Assembly: GCA_900471925.1 (NCBI GenBank)
Contig: UCGV01000010.1
Span: 139,257 to 203,256, forward strand
Reading direction: 5' to 3'
Source: Hyphomicrobiales bacterium
Lineage (GTDB): Bacteria > Pseudomonadota > Alphaproteobacteria > Rhizobiales > Rhizobiaceae
Length of the DNA stretch: 64,000 nucleotides
Positions 45,041-52,934 of this stretch are shown piece after piece. The position numbers and the translations under genes are program-made. Below the pieces are notes generated by a model that did not search any database, was not told the DNA's origin, and worked only from the letters and a program-made list of their open reading frames with translations. Within the stretch, counting starts at the first letter, position 1. The number at the start of each line of letters is the position of its first letter.

Positions 45041-45766
45041 ATGAGCAAGGTGGCTCTGGTCACTGGTGGTACGCGCGGTATTGGCGCAGCAATTTCGATA
45101 GCGCTGAAGAATGCCGGCTATAAGGTTGCTGCCAATTATGCCGGTAATGACGAGAAGGCCCGGGCGTTTCATGAGTCGACCGGCATCGCGGTCTTCAAGT
45201 GGGACGTGTCGGACTACGAGGCTTGTGGCCAAGGCATCGCGACGGTACAGGCCGAGCTCGGCCCGGTCGAGATCCTCGTCAACAACGCCGGCATCACGCG
45301 CGATGCGATGTTCCACAAGATGACGCCGCAGCAGTGGCATGAGGTCATCAACACCAACCTCACCGGCCTCTTCAATATGACGCATCAGGTCTGGAGCGGC
45401 ATGCGCGAACGCAGCTTTGGCCGCATCGTCAATATCTCCTCCATCAACGGCCAGAAGGGCCAGATGGGGCAGGTGAACTATTCGGCTGCCAAGGCCGGAG
45501 ATCTCGGCTTCACCAAAGCGCTTGCCCAGGAAGGCGCGATTAAGAACATCACCGTCAATGCCATCTGCCCCGGCTATATCGGCACGGAGATGGTACGTGC
45601 GGTGCCTGAGGCGGTGCTGAACGAGAAGATCATTCCGCAGATCCCCGTGGGGCGTCTTGGCGAGCCCGAGGAGATCGCGCGCTGCGTGACCTTCCTCGTG
45701 TCCGACGACGCCGGTTTCATCACCGGTTCGACGCTGACGGCCAATGGCGGGCAGCTCTTCGTCTAG
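45041..45766 (+). CDS. phaB: acetoacetyl-CoA reductase
   Basis: 241 residues; ATG 45041 after AGGGGAGCGGAAC. Short-chain dehydrogenase: NADPH-binding TGGTRGIG (residues 7-14), NNAGITRD, catalytic serine in VNISSINGQKGQMGQ and NYSAAKAG (Y/K pair). It reduces acetoacetyl-CoA to (R)-3-hydroxybutyryl-CoA for PHB synthase. phaC is not in the window. Confidence 0.97.
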   Translation: MSKVALVTGGTRGIGAAISIALKNAGYKVAANYAGNDEKARAFHESTGIAVFKWDVSDYEACGQGIATVQAELGPVEILVNNAGITRDAMFHKMTPQQWHEVINTNLTGLFNMTHQVWSGMRERSFGRIVNISSINGQKGQMGQVNYSAAKAGDLGFTKALAQEGAIKNITVNAICPGYIGTEMVRAVPEAVLNEKIIPQIPVGRLGEPEEIARCVTFLVSDDAGFITGSTLTANGGQLFV

Positions 45767-45775
45767 GCTTGCGGC

Positions 45776-45901
45776 CTATTTCTTCTGGTTGTGGGCGTAG
45801 TTGTTGGGGAAGTTGCCGGTGCCGTCATAGGGGCCGGCAGAAGCGCCGTAGGCAGCGAGCACAATGGTGATGAGGGCAGCGATTGCGATGATCCTGTTCA
45901 T
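45776..45901 (-). CDS. small exported protein, 41 residues
   Basis: ATG 45901 with CCAGGAGACAGGACC upstream. A signal peptide MNRIIAIAALITIVLAAYGAS (cleavage near 20-22) precedes a mature part of about 20 residues, GPYDGTGNFPNNYAHNQKK. It is glycine/asparagine-rich. Its family was not recognised. It is the distal member of a row of small minus-strand genes (45776-46737), which looks like a small-protein cluster. Confidence 0.65.
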   Translation of the reverse strand: MNRIIAIAALITIVLAAYGASAGPYDGTGNFPNNYAHNQKK

Positions 45902-45963
45902 GGTCCTGTCTCCTGGACCGGCGCCGCAATAGGCGCCGTCACATGTTTTTCGTTTCAAGATTT

Positions 45964-46110
45964 TTATGCGTTCGGGTGATGTCGCCGATTGGTCTTGATG
46001 GGCACTTTCTGGGCGGCGCGTTCACGGCTGCTGAGAGCGGCGATTGCCGTGGTGAGAAAGGCCGAGGCGATCAGGATAGAAACAGCGCAATTCAGAATGA
46101 TCTGGGCCAT
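45964..46110 (-). CDS. small membrane protein, 48 residues
   Basis: ATG 46110 after AAAGGAATGCCTTC, stop TAA (complement of 45964-45966). MAQIILNCAVSILIASAFLT begins an N-terminal hydrophobic helix (residues 3-26), followed by a strongly basic tail (SSRERAAQKVPIKTNRRHHP). Topology would leave the tail in the cytoplasm. Not recognised; too short for ordinary gene calling. Confidence 0.6.
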   Translation of the reverse strand: MAQIILNCAVSILIASAFLTTAIAALSSRERAAQKVPIKTNRRHHPNA

Positions 46111-46246
46111 GAAGGCATTCCTTTCCATTCACGGGCACATGTGCTTGCCCGTATGACGTCAAAAGGAATGTGGGTGTGATTACAGTCGCATTTTAGATCT
46201 GATGTCGGCGACCGATCGTCAACGTGGCGTTGACGAAAAAGCACAA

Positions 46247-46272
46247 TGAAAAACGGGCGCTGAAGCGCCCGT
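46247..46272 (-). terminator. terminator of the glycine-zipper lipoprotein gene
   Basis: On the minus strand, stem ACGGGCGC-TTCA-GCGCCCGT (46272 to 46253) followed by TTTTTC. It is 29 bp after the stop of the gene at 46301-46555. Confidence 0.85.
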
Positions 46273-46300
46273 TCAAAAATTCCGATGAGCCGGATGTCGC

Positions 46301-46555
46301 TTAGCGGCAACGCGCTTCGTAACGGCGGCCGTAGCGGTCGCGGTAGATGCAGTAGCCGCGACGCTCGACCGACTGGCCGATGAGGGCGCCGGTCAGGCCG
46401 CCGGCAACGGCGCCGACTGCCGCGCCACCCCAGCTATTGGTGACAGCGCCGCCGATGATGGCGCCAGTGCCGGCACCGATTGCCGTGCCCTGCTCCGTTG
46501 GGGTGCAGGATGCGAGAGCGCCAATGAGAGCGCAGCTAAGAACAATCTTCTTCAT
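46301..46555 (-). CDS. glycine-zipper outer-membrane lipoprotein
   Basis: 84 residues from ATG 46555, with GGGGAG upstream. The signal peptide ends at a lipobox LASC (cysteine 17), so it is lipidated. A glycine zipper (AIGAGTGAIIGGAVTNSWGG, then AAVGAVAGGLTGALIG) follows. The C-terminal basic peptide GYCIYRDRYGRRYEARCR has two cysteines. It resembles the YMGG/osmotically inducible lipoprotein families. Precise role unknown. Confidence 0.85.
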   Translation of the reverse strand: MKKIVLSCALIGALASCTPTEQGTAIGAGTGAIIGGAVTNSWGGAAVGAVAGGLTGALIGQSVERRGYCIYRDRYGRRYEARCR

Positions 46556-46581
46556 GTCTAACTCCCCAAGTTGCCGGCCTT

Positions 46582-46737
46582 TTAAATTCGGCCCATCAAT
46601 ACAAGAATGATGATGATGACGAGAACTAACCCCAAACCACCGGAAGGTCCATAGCCCCAGGCGCGGCTATATCCCCAATTCGGCAAGGCGCCGATCAATA
46701 ACAGAATAAGGATAATAAGAAGTATCGTGCCAAGCAT
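46582..46737 (-). CDS. DUF3309 small membrane protein
   Basis: 51 residues: ATG 46737, TAA at 46582-46584. The sequence starts MLGTILLIILILLLIGALPN, continues WGYSRAWGYGPSGGLGLVL and ends in a second hydrophobic segment VIIIILVLMGRI. This two-helix pattern with the WGYSRxWGYGPSGGLG loop is DUF3309. Function unknown. The ribosome site (GGCAGGACAAACACC) is modest. The gene is below usual size cut-offs. Confidence 0.8.
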   Translation of the reverse strand: MLGTILLIILILLLIGALPNWGYSRAWGYGPSGGLGLVLVIIIILVLMGRI

Positions 46738-47599
46738 GGTGTTTGTCCTGCCTCATTCTCATTTCGACTGGACAAGAAACACGCATCTTCGATTTTTGTT
46801 CCCGGCTAAGCTCTCAGAATATCACGGGCATGTTATCGGTTGTTGACCCGAGAGGCCGGTTTTCGTGGGCCGGATAAAACAAAGCCGGCAAAGCGCCATC
46901 GGGCATTCAGTGCGTATGGTTAAAAAATCCTTCAAATACAATATGTTGCGGTGAACAAAGCGAGAAAGTGATGGTGTCTCCGATTCGTCAGCGATTCGTT
47001 CCGGCTTTGATCAGGCCTGGCTTTCCATGGGTTCATCGGCGCCGGCCGCTTTAAAAGATCGTAAATTCCGCATGTCAAAAATTAACGCCTCCGGGCGTGT
47101 CGGTGCGGACTTGCTGAAGCACCATTGCTTATCTTGGTGATAGCCGCGCGAGCGCCCACAAGATGTCGCCGTGAACGAAAGGCGAAAGTTTCAATATCTG
47201 CGATTCGTCTCCGATTCGTTCCGGCTTTGGTCGAGGTGTTAATTTCGGCCCTAATTTGGGGCGCTTTACAAGGCGGCAAGAACCATTAATCGCCGCAGTC
47301 GCTTCGTGTTCTCGACCGCATCTTCCGATTCAGCATCTAGTGTAAAAAAGCGATTCAAAATCAATACTTAGCCGTGAACAAAAGCTGAATCATCCGGAGT
47401 CAGCGATTCGTCTCCGATTCGTTCTCAGGCTGTTCCGAATCTTAAATCAAGCACTTAGCGGGCTGTGACTTCGCTGCCCGATCCCGCGTCAATTTCAATT
47501 CAGCACTTGCGTTTATAGCTTCGGCTGTCCATGTGTTCTGTGCCTCACCCGCAGGAGCCGACTTGACCCCGGGGCGTTCCCGCCTCACTTGCATGGACC
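46738..47599. other. 862-bp gene-free region upstream of the SUV3-like helicase
   Basis: No ORF with a ribosome site or familiar composition was found on either strand. From 46921 to 47441 it carries a three-copy structured repeat rich in GANTC sites (separate entry). From 47442 to 47599 it leads into the helicase start. 46741-46920 has no recognised feature. Confidence 0.6.
46921..47441 (+). repeat. three-copy element with paired GANTC (CcrM) sites
   Basis: Each unit has GTGAAC(A/G)AA and, starting exactly 30 bp after its first base, CGATTCGT-N4-CGATTCGTT. Units: GTGAAC at 46951, motif 46981-47000; GTGAAC at 47171, motif 47201-47220; GTGAAC at 47374, motif 47404-47423. Units 1 and 2 also share the CCGGCTTTG that follows. 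Units 1 and 3 share an AT-rich lead (TAAAAAA...TTCAAA) before GTGAAC. GANTC lies at 46982, 46993, 47202, 47213, 47327, 47352, 47387, 47397, 47405, 47416 and 47437. The two sites within every motif are 11 bp apart. Methylation by CcrM at GANTC is known for this class of bacteria; a regulatory role here is inference. Confidence 0.8.
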
Positions 47600-50500
47600 A
47601 TGACCCTGACTTCGCAGCCGATGATACTGAGCGGGCGCGGCGTAACCGCGGTGCTCGGGCCGACCAATACCGGCAAGACCCATTATGCGATCGAACGCAT
47701 GGTGGCGCACGGCACCGGTGTCATCGGTCTGCCGCTACGCCTGCTTGCACGCGAGGTCTACACGCGTGTAGTGGAGAAGGTCGGCGCGCATAATGTTGCG
47801 CTGGTCACCGGGGAAGAGAAAATCTCGCCACCCAATGCGCGCTTTTCCGTCTGCACGGTCGAAGCGATGCCGCGGGAAACCAAGGCCGCCTTCGTCGCCA
47901 TCGATGAGGTACAGCTCGCCGGAGACCTTGAGCGCGGCCATATCTTCACGGATCGCATCCTGCATCTGCGTGGTCGTGACGAGACGCTGCTTCTGGGCGC
48001 CGCCACCATGCGGCCGATCCTGCAGCAGCTTTTGCCCGGTATCACCGTTACCGAGCGGCCTCGACTTTCCCACCTTATCTATGCAGGGCAGAAAAAGATT
48101 ACCCGGCTGCCGCAGCGCTCGGCGATCGTCGCTTTTTCGGCAGACGAGGTCTACGCGATCGCGGAACTGATCCGCCGCCAGCGGGGTGGAGCGGCTGTCG
48201 TGCTCGGCGCGCTCAGCCCACGCACTCGCAACGCACAGGTAGCTCTCTATCAGGCGGGCGACGTGGAATATCTTGTTGCGACCGATGCGATCGGGATGGG
48301 CCTGAACCTCGATGTCGATCATGTCGCCTTCGCACAGGATCGCAAGTTCGACGGCTATCAGTTCCGCAGCCTCAATCCTGGAGAACTCGGCCAGATCGCC
48401 GGGCGCGCCGGGCGTCATGTGCGCGACGGAACCTTCGGCGTGACCGGTCAGGTCGCACCTTTCGACGAGGAGCTGGTGCAGCGGATCGAGGGGCACGAGT
48501 TCGACAATGTCAAAGTTCTGCAATGGCGCAGCAAGGATCTCGATTATTCCTCGATACAGTCCCTGCGGACGAGCCTTGAGACTGGCCCGAAAGTGCCGGG
48601 CCTGACGCGTGCCTTGCCCGCAGTCGACCAGCAGGCGCTCGAATATTTGTCGCGCTATCCGGAGATTAGGGATCTGGCCGATACGCCGGCGCGGGTCGAA
48701 AAGCTCTGGGAGGCTTGCGCACTGCCGGACTATCGGCGCATAACGCCTGCGCAACACGCCGATCTTATTTCTACCCTCTTTTCCGATCTCGTACGCTATG
48801 GCACGGTAAACGAGCAGTTTCTTGCCGAGCAGGTTCACCGCTCGGATCGTACAGATGGGGAAATTGACACGCTTTCGGCGCGAATCGCGCAGATAAGAAC
48901 CTGGACCTATGTATCGAATCGGCCCGGCTGGCTTGCCGATCCGACACACTGGCAGGAAAAGACGCGGGAAATCGAAGATCGATTGTCCGATGCGTTACAT
49001 GAAAGGTTGACGAAACGCTTTGTTGATCGCAGGACATCTGTGCTCATGAAGCGCCTGAGAGAGAATGCGATGCTGGAAGCTGAAATCAGTGTGAATGGCG
49101 ATGTCTTTGTTGAAGGACATCATGTGGGGCAGTTGACCGGATTCCGTTTCACGCCTGTGGGTGGAACAGACGGGCCAGACGCCAAGGCGGTTCAGACTGC
49201 GTCGCAGAAGGCGCTTGGTCTCGAATTCGAAGCCCGCGCTGCGCGTCTGCACGCGGCGGGCAACGCTGATCTTGCGATCGGCTCGGATGGTCTGGTGCGG
49301 TGGCTCGGCGATCCCGTCGGACGTCTTTCCGGCAGCGATCACGTGATGCGTCCGCGCGTCATCCTGCTCGCCGACGAACAGCTTACCGGTAATGCGCGCG
49401 ATCATGTCGCCGCCCGTATCGAGCGCTTCGTCAATCATCATATCAGCACGGTACTGAAGCCGCTCGACGATCTGTCGCGCGCCGAAGACCTGCAGGGCCT
49501 TGCCAAGGGGCTTGCTTTCCAGCTTGTCGAAAATCTCGGCGTACTCTTCCGCCGCGACGTGACGGAAGAAGTGAAGTCGCTCGATCAGGATGCGCGCGCC
49601 TCCATGCGCCGCTATGGCATCCGTTTTGGCGCTTATCATATTTTCGTGCCTGCGCTTCTGAAGCCAGCCCCGGCTGAACTTATCACTCTGCTCTGGGCGC
49701 TGAAGAATGACGGTCTCGACAAGGCTGGCTACGGCGACCTTATTCCGGTGCTGGCTGCCGGCCGTACCTCCGTTGTGACAGACCCGAGCTACGAGCGCAC
49801 ATTCTACAAGCTCGCCGGCTTCCGCTTCCTCGGCAAGCGCGCCGTGCGCATCGATATTCTTGAACGTCTGGCCGACCTTATCCGTCCGCTCCTGCAGTGG
49901 AAGCCGGGTCAGGCAAGCCGTCCGGATGGCGCCTATGACGGTCGTCGCTTTACGACGACGACGGCGATGCTGTCCATTCTCGGTGCAACGCTGGAAGACA
50001 TGGAAGAGATCCTCAAGGGTCTCGGCTATCGCGCCGATGCGGTGAAGGCTGAAGAGGCCGCCGCTTATCTTGCGACGCAGGATGCGGCATCGGCTCCTGC
50101 CGTGCCGGCTGAGGCTGCGGCAGAGGACACGGCGGAGAAGGCCGATCACGACGATGCCGACGGCACTTCCGAAGAAGCGCCTGTCGCAGAAGCCGCGCCC
50201 GCGGCTGCGGAAACGCCTGTTGTTGCCGAAGCTGCAATTGAAGTTGAAGCCGGCGAAGCCGAGGCTGCAGAGCCGAAGCCGGTCCTGCTGTGGCGTCTCG
50301 GAGGCCGTAACGAGAACCAGCGCCAAACGCGCGGTCATGGCGACCGCCGCGGCGGACAGGGCCAGGGCGAACGTCAGGCACAAGGCCAAGGTCAGGAACG
50401 TGGTGACCGCAACCGTCGCCATGGTGGCGGCGAAGGCGGCGAAGCTCGCGACGGCAACCGTCAAAACAACCGCAACCGGGACGGTGGTAATCGCGACGGT

Positions 50501-50740
50501 AACCGCGAAGGCGGCAATCGTGACGGAGGCCGGCCGCAGCACACGCGCAACGATCGCAACGAACAGCGCGGCGACCGTCAGGAACGCGGTGACCGCAAGG
50601 ATCGCAACGACCGTAACAACAACCGCGGCAATTCGCAGCCGCTGCGCTTCGAGGCCAAGCCGCCGCGCAAGGAGAAGCCGATCGATCCGGATTCGCCCTT
50701 CGCCAAGCTCGCTGCGCTCAAGGAGCAGATGAAGAAGTAG
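47600..50740 (+). CDS. SUV3-like DExH-box RNA/DNA helicase with RG/N-rich C-terminal tail
   Basis: 1046 residues. Superfamily II helicase core: Walker A GPTNTGKT (residues 20-27), motif II DEVQ (102-105), TGEEK, QIAGRAGRHVRDGTFG (motif VI, near 275). The core matches mitochondrial-type SUV3 helicases of alphaproteobacteria. A middle region (about 330-830) has no motif I can name. From about residue 835 a low-complexity tail begins: Ala/Glu-rich, then Arg/Gly/Asn/Asp repeats (GGNRDGNREGGNRDGG and NRNRDGG), probably disordered and RNA-binding. It begins a three-gene run with the S4 gene (2 bp gap) and fdxA. ATG 47600 is preferred, M8 being possible. Confidence 0.88.
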   Translation: MTLTSQPMILSGRGVTAVLGPTNTGKTHYAIERMVAHGTGVIGLPLRLLAREVYTRVVEKVGAHNVALVTGEEKISPPNARFSVCTVEAMPRETKAAFVAIDEVQLAGDLERGHIFTDRILHLRGRDETLLLGAATMRPILQQLLPGITVTERPRLSHLIYAGQKKITRLPQRSAIVAFSADEVYAIAELIRRQRGGAAVVLGALSPRTRNAQVALYQAGDVEYLVATDAIGMGLNLDVDHVAFAQDRKFDGYQFRSLNPGELGQIAGRAGRHVRDGTFGVTGQVAPFDEELVQRIEGHEFDNVKVLQWRSKDLDYSSIQSLRTSLETGPKVPGLTRALPAVDQQALEYLSRYPEIRDLADTPARVEKLWEACALPDYRRITPAQHADLISTLFSDLVRYGTVNEQFLAEQVHRSDRTDGEIDTLSARIAQIRTWTYVSNRPGWLADPTHWQEKTREIEDRLSDALHERLTKRFVDRRTSVLMKRLRENAMLEAEISVNGDVFVEGHHVGQLTGFRFTPVGGTDGPDAKAVQTASQKALGLEFEARAARLHAAGNADLAIGSDGLVRWLGDPVGRLSGSDHVMRPRVILLADEQLTGNARDHVAARIERFVNHHISTVLKPLDDLSRAEDLQGLAKGLAFQLVENLGVLFRRDVTEEVKSLDQDARASMRRYGIRFGAYHIFVPALLKPAPAELITLLWALKNDGLDKAGYGDLIPVLAAGRTSVVTDPSYERTFYKLAGFRFLGKRAVRIDILERLADLIRPLLQWKPGQASRPDGAYDGRRFTTTTAMLSILGATLEDMEEILKGLGYRADAVKAEEAAAYLATQDAASAPAVPAEAAAEDTAEKADHDDADGTSEEAPVAEAAPAAAETPVVAEAAIEVEAGEAEAAEPKPVLLWRLGGRNENQRQTRGHGDRRGGQGQGERQAQGQGQERGDRNRRHGGGEGGEARDGNRQNNRNRDGGNRDGNREGGNRDGGRPQHTRNDRNEQRGDRQERGDRKDRNDRNNNRGNSQPLRFEAKPPRKEKPIDPDSPFAKLAALKEQMKK

Positions 50741-50742
50741 TC

Positions 50743-51147
50743 ATGGGTGCTGAGACACAGCCAGGAAGCGGTTCGCGCCAGCGCATCGACAAATGGCTGT
50801 TCTTCGCGCGCATGGCGAAGTCTCGTTCGCTGGCGCAAAGCCACATCCAATCCGGTCACGTCAGCATCAACGGCACGCGTTGTGGCCAGCCGAGCCAGAT
50901 GGTGAAGGTCGGCGACCGCATCGAGCTGACACTCGAACGGCGCGATGTCGTCCTCGTCGTCCGGCTGCCCGGCGAGCGACGGGGGCCTTACGAGGAGGCG
51001 AAGCTGCTCTATGAGGATGTGTCGCCGCCTCCAGATGAGGCAAAACGTCTCACGCCATATGAGCAGGCGATCCGGGCGAGTGGGTCCGGAAGGCCGACGA
51101 AGAAGGAGCGGCGTGCAATCGATAGGCTGATGTCGGACGAGGATTAG
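50743..51147 (+). CDS. S4-domain RNA-binding protein (Hsp15-like)
   Basis: 134 residues; ATG 50743 is 2 bp after the helicase stop. The S4 domain (residues 14-60) reads RIDKWLFFARMAKSRSLAQS, then GHVSINGTRCGQPSQMVKVG. The tail is charged (RPTKKERRAIDRLMSDED). Hsp15/HslR rescues stalled 50S-peptidyl-tRNA complexes in heat stress. Direct coupling with an RNA helicase suggests a ribosome or RNA quality-control unit (inference). Confidence 0.88.
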   Translation: MGAETQPGSGSRQRIDKWLFFARMAKSRSLAQSHIQSGHVSINGTRCGQPSQMVKVGDRIELTLERRDVVLVVRLPGERRGPYEEAKLLYEDVSPPPDEAKRLTPYEQAIRASGSGRPTKKERRAIDRLMSDED

Positions 51148-51342
51148 AAAACTCTTCCTGCCGTTGGCTTTTCGAAGATCGTTTGTCCTTGAAATGCAGC
51201 CCTAAAGTCGATACGTCACAGTCAACCTGCCGGGTAGTGTGCATGCCTCCCAAGCCTGTTCATGCTTCGCTCCGGCAATGGGGACAGGCGCGACGTTCCA
51301 GGTTGCCCGGCCCCGCCCGCATGGAAAATCCTGGAGTTCTTC

Positions 51343-51681
51343 ATGACCTATGTCGTGACCGACAATTGCATCCGCTGCAAATACACCGACTGCGTCGAAG
51401 TATGCCCGGTCGACTGTTTCTATGAAGGCGAGAATTTCCTCGTCATTCATCCCGACGAATGCATCGACTGTGGCGTTTGCGAGCCCGAATGTCCGGCCGA
51501 GGCAATCAAGCCCGATACCGAGCCGGGCCTCGACAAGTGGCTGAAGATCAACGCCGAATATGCAAGCATCTGGCCCAACATCACGGTCAAGAAAGAGCCG
51601 CTGGACGGAGCGAAAGAGCTCGACGGCGAGACCGGGAAATTCGAGAAATACTTCTCCGAAAAGCCGGGTAGCGGGGACTGA
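51343..51681 (+). CDS. fdxA: 7Fe (3Fe-4S/4Fe-4S) ferredoxin
   Basis: 112 residues; ATG 51343 after CCTGGAGTTC. The N-terminal cluster motif has C9, C12, C17, C21 and C25 within [19 protein letters not shown]. The second motif has [12 protein letters not shown] (residues 40-51). This cysteine spacing is that of 7Fe ferredoxins. Its C-terminal extension ([20 protein letters not shown]) is also standard. It transfers electrons at low potential; the partners are unknown. It lies 195 bp downstream of the S4 gene. Confidence 0.95.
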   Translation: MTYVVTDNCIRCKYTDCVEVCPVDCFYEGENFLVIHPDECIDCGVCEPECPAEAIKPDTEPGLDKWLKINAEYASIWPNITVKKEPLDGAKELDGETGKFEKYFSEKPGSGD

Positions 51682-52077
51682 TCCTTTCCCGGAAGCTGCC
51701 GTTGAAACCGGGTTCAATGTCAGGTTAAACGTTTCATATTGCGCGTGAGTCACATGGGGGCTATGTGTTGCCCACATGACTCACGTTAAGCAAATTATTG
51801 ATTTCCTCATATTTTTGTGATACGTTCACCACACTGTTCCATTTGTGGCATGACGCATGCCCAAAACCATCACGAAAGCAAAAAAATCCGTACGCGGTTT
51901 CCGTGACAAATCAAAGCCTTGAGCTGTCGGATCCCAAGATCGCGCGCACCAGTAACTTTTTGCTTCTGTCTGGTGGAACCAGAGTGAAGTCACCCGACGG
52001 ATATGACCGTCTCATCCGGGCCTGACTGACCCGGCTCCGGCCGCCGCCGGAAGCGTAACAGGGAGTTTTTGAATAGA
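51682..52077. other. long leader between fdxA and carD
   Basis: 396 bp. It contains a 42-bp dyad (51744-51785, separate entry) and an AT-rich stretch (51786-51850) with a possible -35 TTGATT (51798) and -10 TACGTT at 17 bp. No convincing ORF. Confidence 0.45.
51744..51785. promoter_or_regulatory. 42-bp interrupted palindrome downstream of fdxA
   Basis: CGTGAGTCA (51744-51752) pairs with TGACTCACG (51777-51785), and TGGG (51755-51758) with CCCA (51771-51774), separated by a 2x2 CA/CA mismatch. The loop is 12 bp. It may be the fdxA terminator (no T run), or an operator for carD. Confidence 0.5.
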
Positions 52078-52650
52078 ATGACGACCCAGCAGAAAAAACC
52101 TTCTACCGCACGTCACGGCTTCAAGACTGGTGAATCGATCGTGTATCCCGCTCACGGCGTCGGTACCATCACGGCTATCGAAGAGCAAGAAGTCGCCGGC
52201 ATGAAGCTTGAACTTTTCGTTATCGATTTCGAAAAGGACAAGATGCGTTTGAAGGTTCCGGTCGCAAAGGCCATGAGCATTGGCATGCGCAAGCTTTCGG
52301 AAACCGATTTCGTTGATCGCGCTCTCAAGGTTGTGCAGGGCAAGGCTCGCGTCAAGCGTACCATGTGGTCCCGCCGCGCCCAGGAATATGATGCCAAGAT
52401 CAATTCCGGCGACCTGATTTCCATCGCAGAGGTCGTACGTGATCTCTACCGTGCTGAAAACCAGCCGGAGCAGTCCTATTCCGAGCGTCAGCTTTATGAA
52501 GCCGCGCTTGATCGCATGGCTCGTGAGATCGCTGCCGTCAACAAGATGTCGGAAACCGAAGCCGTTCGCCTCGTCGAGACCAACCTCAACAAGGGTCCGA
52601 AGCGCGGCAAGGCGATCGAAGAAGACGACTCCCAGGACGAAGCCGCTTAA
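52078..52650 (+). CDS. carD: CarD-family transcriptional regulator
   Basis: 190 residues from ATG 52078; AGGGAG lies 12 bp upstream, and a TTG at 52069 is an alternative. The RNA-polymerase-interacting domain reads FKTGESIVYPAHGVGTITAI (residues 15-35) and the C-terminal helices include MWSRRAQEYDAKINSGDLIS and EQSYSERQLYEAALDRMARE. CarD/CdnL stabilises open complexes at rRNA and other promoters. A terminator follows. The order fdxA-carD-rpoH2 is what I recall from rhizobia. Confidence 0.93.
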   Translation: MTTQQKKPSTARHGFKTGESIVYPAHGVGTITAIEEQEVAGMKLELFVIDFEKDKMRLKVPVAKAMSIGMRKLSETDFVDRALKVVQGKARVKRTMWSRRAQEYDAKINSGDLISIAEVVRDLYRAENQPEQSYSERQLYEAALDRMAREIAAVNKMSETEAVRLVETNLNKGPKRGKAIEEDDSQDEAA

Positions 52651-52672
52651 TAGCGCATTGTTTTTTATGATG

Positions 52673-52702
52673 AAAAAGCCCGGCCTTCGAGCCGGGTTTT
52701 TT
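52673..52702 (+). terminator. terminator after carD
   Basis: GCCCGGC stem (52678-52684 with 52691-52696 plus flanking A/T pairs), loop CTTCGA, then TTTTTTAT. A run of A before the stem makes it symmetrical. Confidence 0.9.
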
Positions 52703-52705
52703 ATT

Positions 52706-52730
52706 GGAACTTTTTCGCTCCTGTAACGTT
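52706..52730 (+). promoter_or_regulatory. EcfG (general stress sigma) type promoter
   Basis: GGAAC (52706-52710), exactly 16 bases, CGTT (52727-52730). This is a perfect match to the EcfG/RpoE2 consensus GGAAC-N16/17-CGTT. It lies right after the carD terminator. rpoH2 of Sinorhizobium is part of the RpoE2 regulon, so dependence on the general stress response is expected. Distance to rpoH2 is 300 bp with a terminator between, so a short RNA is also made (inference). Confidence 0.7.
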
Positions 52731-52817
52731 CATGTTCAGTAATGCGGACTTAACCGGTGCCGAGGAGGCGCGGTTGAAATTCCGCTTGATATGTCAACGT
52801 TCGATGAGGAGCGGATC

Positions 52818-52892
52818 ATGATTTCCAGAATTTGCCAGCATGGCAACCGAAAGAAACTGATCCAATCCATCCGCCTCAGCGGTACAAGATGA
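52818..52892 (+). CDS. possible 24-residue peptide within the stress-promoter transcript
   Basis: ATG 52818 follows GATGAGGAGCGGATC and opens 24 codons: MISRICQHGNRKKLIQSIRL then SGTR, stop TGA 52890-52892. An in-frame ATG at 52791 would give 33 residues. It is basic with several Arg/Lys/Ile. It sits between an EcfG promoter (52706) and a terminator (52900-52934). It may be a translated leader, or the RNA may be non-coding. Confidence 0.4.
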   Translation: MISRICQHGNRKKLIQSIRLSGTR

Positions 52893-52899
52893 GAGATAG

Positions 52900-52934
52900 G
52901 GCCTCCTCCTGAAAAGTCCAGGAGCGAGGCCTTT
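52900..52934 (+). terminator. terminator upstream of rpoH2
   Basis: Stem GGCCTC-C-TCCTG (52900-52911) with CAGGA-G-c-GAGGCC (52919-52931), one bulged C, loop AAAAGTC, then TTTAT. It ends a short transcript from the EcfG promoter at 52706 or attenuates read-through into rpoH2. Confidence 0.7.

Noticed and set aside
43802..45385. 527-codon frame antisense to phaA
   Set aside because: Opposite to phaA and phaB, which have all catalytic residues; no supporting signals.
46921..47441. Interpretation of the GANTC-rich region as the chromosomal replication origin
   Set aside because: I find no TTATNCACA-type DnaA box or AT-rich unwinding element. In related genomes the origin is next to hemE, which is not here.
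48995..50542. 515-codon frame antisense to the helicase tail
   Set aside because: Its alternating hydrophobic/serine composition comes from the reversed RG/N-rich repeat of the helicase tail.
50070..50732. 220-codon plus-strand frame in the helicase tail
   Set aside because: An out-of-frame translation of the repetitive tail; extremely basic with no ribosome site.
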